Source of the DNA: Enterobacteriaceae bacterium 89
Lineage (GTDB): Bacteria; Pseudomonadota; Gammaproteobacteria; Enterobacterales; Enterobacteriaceae
Direction: 5' to 3'
DNA: 64,000 nucleotides
Assembly: GCA_014156375.1 (NCBI GenBank)
Contig: RQJH01000003.1
Location: 868,001-932,000 of the forward strand
Positions within the stretch are counted from its first letter, which is position 1, and each line of letters begins with the position of its first letter. Below, one piece after another: positions 59,436-64,000 of this stretch. The translations under genes and the position numbers were made by a program. Under the pieces are notes generated by a model, which was given only the letters and a program-made list of their open reading frames with translations, had not been told where the DNA came from and ran no database searches.

Positions 59436-60675
59436 GCTGACGCAGCACTTTCACCTGCTCTGGCGTGATGTTGCCCGGCAGGCCTCCCCAGGTGGTGCGT
59501 AAATAATTCACCAGGCCCGCGACCTCGTCGTCGCTGAGCACAGCGGCAAATCCCGGCATACTTTGCATGCTTTGGTTGTTCGGGAACTGCTGTTCTGGCA
59601 GGCCGTCCAGCACGGAAACGATCAGATTGCGGCCGTCCGGCTGGCGCAGGGTGGCATTGTTTATCATCCCGACGGTCACGTTAGGCTTACCCTCACCGTC
59701 GCGGGCGTGGCAGCCAGCACAGACGTTCAGCCAGGTCATGCGTCCGGCGTCATTCCCGCCCTCGTTTTTGACCGTAACCGCTGCGGCCGCAGGCGGCTTA
59801 TCACCCATCAGATAAGTCACCAGCGCTTTTTGATCGTCCGCGTTTAAATGACGGGTGCTGAGATCGACCACCGTGTGCATCTCGCTGAAAGCAGAGCCCT
59901 GCGCAGCGATCCCGGTGCTGAGGAAAGCCTGCAGATCGTCCGGCGTCCAGCCGCGCTGGGCCAGTGCCTCAGGCGTAAGCGCTGGCGCGCTGAAGCGACC
60001 AATAATGCCGCCCTGCATCGCTTTATCAAGCTGCATTTGCCCAAGCTTTCCGCGCGGCGTATGGCATTCGCCGCAGTGGCCCAGCACGTCCGTCAGATAG
60101 CGTCCACGCGTCCAGGCCGCGGAGCTGCCTTCCGAGCTTGCCGGTAAAGGGGCGGAGGTGCGGAACAAAATATTCCAGCCGATCATCGCCATGCGCTGAT
60201 TGAACGGGAAAGGCAGGTCGTTTTCAAGTATCGCCACGTCGACAGCCGGGCGCGTCATCAGATACGCATAGATAGCATCCGAATCCTCGCGGGTGATGCC
60301 CTTGTAAGAGGTATAAGGCATCGCCGGATACAGATGGCGTCCGCCCGGAGCGACCCCTTCCGTCAGAGCGGTGTAAAACTGCTCTTTCGTCCAGCGGCCA
60401 ATACCTTGATCGGCGGAGGGAGTGAGGTTGCTGCCAAAAATGGTGCCGAACGGCGTTTGCAGAGGATAGCCCCCGGCCAGCGGCGCTCCTCCCGGTGCGG
60501 TATGGCAGGCGGCGCAGTCGGCAGCCTGAGTCAGATAACGGCCCTGCTCAATCTGCGCGGCGCTGGCGGTGACTTTTTGCACCGGACCATCCCAGGTGCG
60601 ATTTTCACGCCACCACAGGACTGCAATCACCACCACGATCGCCAGAACCAGGATCAGGGCGAGGCGCTTTATCAT
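59428..60675 (-). CDS. Membrane-anchored tri-heme cytochrome c (dehydrogenase subunit)
   Basis: A 415-residue periplasmic cytochrome with an N-terminal hydrophobic anchor or signal (residues 4-22). Three heme sites are visible: C54-A-A-C57-H58, C201-G-E-C204-H205 and C319-A-G-C322-H323. Possible Met ligands lie in HLYPAMPY (M119) and QSMPGF. This layout is that of the cytochrome subunits of membrane alcohol/aldehyde dehydrogenases and of nicotinate-dehydrogenase-type enzymes, which pass electrons to ubiquinone or an oxidase. It overlaps the [2Fe-2S] gene and ccmA, so it is probably a client of the Ccm proteins encoded behind it. Confidence 0.92.
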   Translation of the reverse strand: MIKRLALILVLAIVVVIAVLWWRENRTWDGPVQKVTASAAQIEQGRYLTQAADCAACHTAPGGAPLAGGYPLQTPFGTIFGSNLTPSADQGIGRWTKEQFYTALTEGVAPGGRHLYPAMPYTSYKGITREDSDAIYAYLMTRPAVDVAILENDLPFPFNQRMAMIGWNILFRTSAPLPASSEGSSAAWTRGRYLTDVLGHCGECHTPRGKLGQMQLDKAMQGGIIGRFSAPALTPEALAQRGWTPDDLQAFLSTGIAAQGSAFSEMHTVVDLSTRHLNADDQKALVTYLMGDKPPAAAAVTVKNEGGNDAGRMTWLNVCAGCHARDGEGKPNVTVGMINNATLRQPDGRNLIVSVLDGLPEQQFPNNQSMQSMPGFAAVLSDDEVAGLVNYLRTTWGGLPGNITPEQVKVLRQHE

Positions 60676-61226
60676 TTCACCGCCTCCTTCACCAGCCCCG
60701 GCGTGCTGAGCGCCAGGTCGCGAACCGCTTCGTAATAGCGCACGTAGCCGGTACAGCGGCAGATGTGGCTGTCGAGCGCTTTCTCAATTTCCGACTCCAG
60801 ATCCTCACGGGCAACCGGATGACGCTTCAACTTTTCCATGAAGATGGTGGCGGCATTCACAAAGCCCGGCGTGCAGTAACCGCACTGGAAGCTGTAGTGG
60901 TCCATAAAAGCCTGCTGCACCGGTGAAGGGATCAACGCTTCGCTTTTCTCATCCGGCTGCGCATGGCCTTCCACCGTGCGAACCGTTTTGCCGTTGAAGA
61001 ACTGCGCCCCGGTGATACAGGTGCGCATCTCCTCACTGGTACCATCCGGACGATCGACGATAATCACGCAGGCATGGCAGATCCCCTGCCCGCAGCCCAG
61101 ACGACTACCGGTGAGATCCAGATATTCATGCAGAAAGTCGATCATCATCAGGCCTTCCGGAACGTCATAAGGCCCTTTTTTCTGACCGTTGATGGTCAGG
61201 GTGACAGGCTGGGTTGGAAGACTCAT
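60672..61226 (-). CDS. [2Fe-2S] subunit of a xanthine-dehydrogenase-family enzyme
   Basis: A 184-residue iron-sulfur protein. The plant-type cluster is bound by C45, C50, C53 and C70 (LGCGQGICHAC ... MRTC). The second cluster is bound by C115, C118, C156 and C158 (QCGYCTPGF ... ICRCTGY). It transfers electrons from the molybdenum site to the cytochrome c. It has no signal peptide, so export with the Tat-targeted large subunit is inferred. The ATG overlaps the large-subunit stop codon by four bases. Confidence 0.94.
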   Translation of the reverse strand: MSLPTQPVTLTINGQKKGPYDVPEGLMMIDFLHEYLDLTGSRLGCGQGICHACVIIVDRPDGTSEEMRTCITGAQFFNGKTVRTVEGHAQPDEKSEALIPSPVQQAFMDHYSFQCGYCTPGFVNAATIFMEKLKRHPVAREDLESEIEKALDSHICRCTGYVRYYEAVRDLALSTPGLVKEAVK

Positions 61227-64000
61227 TGCAACACCTCACGAATGTTTTCTGCACGAACGGGTAAATCACGGAAACGGTGCCCTGTCGCCTGGTAAATGGC
61301 GTTAACCAGCGCGGCCACCACGGGGATCATCACGACCTCAGCCATGCCTTTCGGCGGGTCGGTTTCGGAGAGCGCGGGGAGGATATCCTCCGTTTGCTTC
61401 CAGACGGCCACATCGCTGGCGCGCGGCACGTGATAGCGGTTAAAGTTCCAGGTGCCGTTGCCTGGCCCCTCTTCGTACAGCGGCAGGTATTCATGCAGCG
61501 CATGACCAATCCCCATCGCCAGCCCGCCCTGCAGCTGGCCGGACACCAGCTCCGGCACGATCAGGTTGCCGCATTCCAGAATGGAGTGATGGTTCAGCAG
61601 TTCGACTTTGCCGGTGGCAATCTCAACGGCAATTTCCACCAGCGTCGCTGTCGCGCTGTAGTAGGTCACGCCCGCGTTGTTTCGCTGCACGGGCGGATAG
61701 GCAACGTTGGCGCGGTTGATCGTCTGATACTCGTCGCCATGGCGCAGCGCTACGCCGTCCAGCGGCAGCCTGACCGTCTGATTGTTAACGGTAAAATCCG
61801 CTTCTGCCCACTGCCAGCGGTTAAAGCCGTGCACCACCGCGCCGGTCGGCAGGCCCAATTGCCAGGCGGCCTTCGCCAGACGCTCCAGCGACAGCACCTC
61901 CATCCCCGCCGCCGTCAGCCCGCCGTCCACCCAGCGGGCGTCTTCGATGCGCACCACCAGCGGTGCCGCCTGGCCGCCACCGATCCCGGAGCGCCAGATG
62001 CTGAGCGCCGCAGGCCAGAGGCTTTGTATGAACAGCAGGCGCGAGGCTTCGCGGGTGGTGTGGGAAAAGTAGTACGCCGAGTTACTGGCGCTCGACGGCG
62101 AACTCCATGAAGGCGACCACAGCGGATTGCGCTGCAGCTCGTCCTGCTCGGCCTGGCTCATGGTGTAGGGATCGCCGCTGGTGACCATCGGCAGCTGCTG
62201 CCAGTCCGTCACTGCAAAGTGTGACTCATCGGCAGGCTTGCCGAGCCATTGGGCGCAAAGCACCGCCTGCGACGTCGACATGCCGGTGCCCAGCTCGGCT
62301 CCGCTGTGGTGCAGCGTGATTTTCCCATCTTCGCTGAACTCCACGCGGGCGAAGGAGGTTTCCGCGCCGGTGCCAAAATCTTTCTGCACGCAGCCAAAGC
62401 CCACGCCGTAGCGTTTGCCCGGGTTCTTGCTGTCGTAATCACGCTTGTTCTCTTCGCGCTTTTGCCAGATCTCATGCTGCGCGGCTTTGATCAGGATTTC
62501 GTCCGCCCTGCTCGCCCCCGCCTGAATCGCGCCCTGCGTGTTTTTCATGCCCGATTTCAGCACGTTGCGTAACCGGAATTCGATAGGATCGAGCTTCAGC
62601 ATTTCCGCCATCTCGTCCATCATCATCTCGGTGGCGGCCATGCTTTGCAAAGTGCCGTAGCCACGCGCCGATCCGGCATCGATGGCGCGAGTGGCTATCC
62701 CGACCGAGGCCAGGTCGCTTTGAGGCAGGTAGTAAATCGACTGCGCCGCCGTTGCCCCCACCGCGGTGACCGACGGCGTAAAGTTGCTGCGCCCGCCGCC
62801 GTTAGCGGTCATATCGGCTTTCATGATCTGCAGCTTGCCGCTTTGCTTGCTGACCGCAACGGTATAATTCATATCGAAGGCATGACGCTTCAGCCCGGTC
62901 TGGAACTGTTCAAAGCGGTCATTCGCCAGGCGTATCGGATGCCCGTCGCCGTACATTGCCGCCACCGCGCCGTAATAAGGGAAGTTGTAGTGATCTTTGG
63001 AGCCGTATCCCACGGTATAGCAAGGATGCAGGATCACCTGCTTCACGCCTGCGCTGCCTTTGGCCAGCATTTTTGGCAGCTCTTCCATCACCTCCTGCGG
63101 CGACTGGCTGGCGACGACCAGGTGCAGGGTCTGTGTGGCGCTGTCATACCAGCCGTTGGCGTTATCCGGCTCGAGCGCCGCAGTGTCGATAGATTGCGTG
63201 GTGTACCGACGTGACACCACCATCCAGTCTTCCGGAGGGGAAGCCAGCTGCTGCGCAATCCCATCGGCGTAGAACATCCCTTCTTCGTCCAGCTTCCCGC
63301 CTTCGCGTCCTTCCGGCCACACCGGCAGATGTTTCTTCATCGCCGCCGGGAAAATCAGCGTGTCTTTCAGGCTTGAGAAACGGTCTTCGTCCATCGGCGT
63401 TTCCCCGCCAATGCGAACGTAGCGGAACGTCCCCCACGGATCGCGTTCCAGCGGGCCCGTTTGCTCGCCATAGCGCACCACTTCGTCGTGAAACTTCAGC
63501 TTGTCTTTGGCAAAGCGGAAACGGGCAAAATCGTGATAGATAAGAATCGCGACGGCATGGCCTAAGTACGCCGGGGTTTTCCCCACGGGCAGCAGCATGT
63601 CGTCGCCGTAGAAGGCCGGAAACGCCAGGCCGTCTCGCGTCAAATCTTCCGCCGTCACCAGACGGTCGGGTTTTAACTCCTCGCCCAACGGAGAGAGGTC
63701 GATCCCGGTAAACAGCTTATCCGCCTGGGTGGCGCGAACAATAAAGGCGTGCCCCTGCTTTTGCGGCCAGTGCGGCATATCCACCGCGCGCACGTCACGG
63801 GCAAACACTTTCTGCCCCATGACCTTAGCTTTTGCATCGATGCGGAATTTGACCTGTCGGGTTTTCGGATCCCACTGTGGGGACTGCAGGATTTTTTCTT
63901 CAAACAGGGCTGCGTAAGCCCTGCTGTGCAGAGGAGCCAGGTAGACAGACACCCCTGCGATGACCGAGTGCTTTAGAAAGCGCCTCCGCGATGGATTGAA
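61223..64000 (-). CDS. Molybdopterin-binding large subunit, periplasmic xanthine-dehydrogenase/aldehyde-oxidase family, 5' end outside window
   Basis: More than 920 residues are visible and the start codon lies beyond 64000. The first visible residues, FNPSRRRFLKHSVIAGVSVY, form a twin-arginine signal (SRRRFLK plus a hydrophobic stretch). The GTG at 63952 is therefore not the true start, and the folded enzyme is exported by Tat. Molybdenum-cofactor blocks include SARGYGTLQ and GAELGTGMSTSQAV. The catalytic Glu is probably the E of KGMAEVV (codon 61337-61339). It resembles isoquinoline-1-oxidoreductase or aldehyde dehydrogenase large subunits. The substrate is unknown. It forms one operon with the [2Fe-2S], cytochrome c and ccm genes. 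Confidence 0.92.
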   Translation of the reverse strand, partial: FNPSRRRFLKHSVIAGVSVYLAPLHSRAYAALFEEKILQSPQWDPKTRQVKFRIDAKAKVMGQKVFARDVRAVDMPHWPQKQGHAFIVRATQADKLFTGIDLSPLGEELKPDRLVTAEDLTRDGLAFPAFYGDDMLLPVGKTPAYLGHAVAILIYHDFARFRFAKDKLKFHDEVVRYGEQTGPLERDPWGTFRYVRIGGETPMDEDRFSSLKDTLIFPAAMKKHLPVWPEGREGGKLDEEGMFYADGIAQQLASPPEDWMVVSRRYTTQSIDTAALEPDNANGWYDSATQTLHLVVASQSPQEVMEELPKMLAKGSAGVKQVILHPCYTVGYGSKDHYNFPYYGAVAAMYGDGHPIRLANDRFEQFQTGLKRHAFDMNYTVAVSKQSGKLQIMKADMTANGGGRSNFTPSVTAVGATAAQSIYYLPQSDLASVGIATRAIDAGSARGYGTLQSMAATEMMMDEMAEMLKLDPIEFRLRNVLKSGMKNTQGAIQAGASRADEILIKAAQHEIWQKREENKRDYDSKNPGKRYGVGFGCVQKDFGTGAETSFARVEFSEDGKITLHHSGAELGTGMSTSQAVLCAQWLGKPADESHFAVTDWQQLPMVTSGDPYTMSQAEQDELQRNPLWSPSWSSPSSASNSAYYFSHTTREASRLLFIQSLWPAALSIWRSGIGGGQAAPLVVRIEDARWVDGGLTAAGMEVLSLERLAKAAWQLGLPTGAVVHGFNRWQWAEADFTVNNQTVRLPLDGVALRHGDEYQTINRANVAYPPVQRNNAGVTYYSATATLVEIAVEIATGKVELLNHHSILECGNLIVPELVSGQLQGGLAMGIGHALHEYLPLYEEGPGNGTWNFNRYHVPRASDVAVWKQTEDILPALSETDPPKGMAEVVMIPVVAALVNAIYQATGHRFRDLPVRAENIREVLQ

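Overview
The window is chromosomal DNA from a motile member of the Enterobacteriaceae. Gene order and protein sequences follow the Escherichia coli K-12 ftnB-to-asnT segment closely (ferritins, tyrP, uvrC/uvrY, sdiA, flagellar region III, rcsA, dcm/vsr, serU, mtfA, asnT). The extra genes and the sequence differences suggest an Enterobacter/Lelliottia/Leclercia/Citrobacter-like organism rather than E. coli. I cannot name the species from the sequence alone.

Layout. 1-8.8 kb: a DJ-1/PfpI protein cut by the window edge, ftnB, a Dcu-type dicarboxylate carrier, a small yecJ-like gene, an MFS exporter, an RpiB/LacAB-type isomerase, yecR, ftnA, tyrP and a small lipoprotein. 8.8-11.3 kb: yecA, a tandem pair of orphan LuxR-type regulators, and the leuZ-cysT-glyW tRNA cluster. 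11.4-19.6 kb: pgsA, uvrC, uvrY, yecF, sdiA and the cystine/cysteine genes tcyN-tcyL-dcyD-tcyJ. 19.7-25 kb: fliZ, fliA, fliC and the divergent fliDST, with three recognisable sigma-28 promoters. 25-29.3 kb: amyA, yedD and four small genes that I do not recognise. One of these is a cysteine-rich secreted protein containing a nearly perfect 93-bp tandem repeat. 29.3-40.4 kb: fliE and the divergent fliFGHIJK and fliLMNOPQR operons, which encode the flagellar basal body, C-ring and export gate. 40.4-53.2 kb: rcsA with an RcsAB box, dsrB, yodD, the sRNA DsrA, mpgP, dgcQ, yodC, yedI, yedA, vsr/dcm, yedJ, a yedR-position gene, a probable RseX sRNA, an OmpC/OmpF-family porin (yedS/ompS1 position), serU, mtfA and asnT.

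53.2-64 kb is the most interesting part. A run of eleven genes on the minus strand, almost all overlapping by a few bases, encodes a periplasmic molybdenum hydroxylase and a complete cytochrome c maturation system. The hydroxylase has a Tat-targeted molybdopterin subunit, a two-cluster [2Fe-2S] subunit and a tri-heme membrane-anchored cytochrome c. It is followed directly by ccmA-B-C-D-E-F-G-H. In E. coli ccm follows the nap nitrate reductase genes. Here the maturation system is wired to one dehydrogenase and sits beside a tRNA-Asn gene, so the unit looks like a self-contained respiratory module. The substrate is not evident.

Functionally the window joins motility (FliA, FliZ, structure, export), the global regulators that oppose or tune it (RcsA, UvrY, SdiA, DsrA, DgcQ), iron storage, sulfur amino acid uptake and DNA repair/modification. 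The module at the right end breaks the otherwise conserved order.
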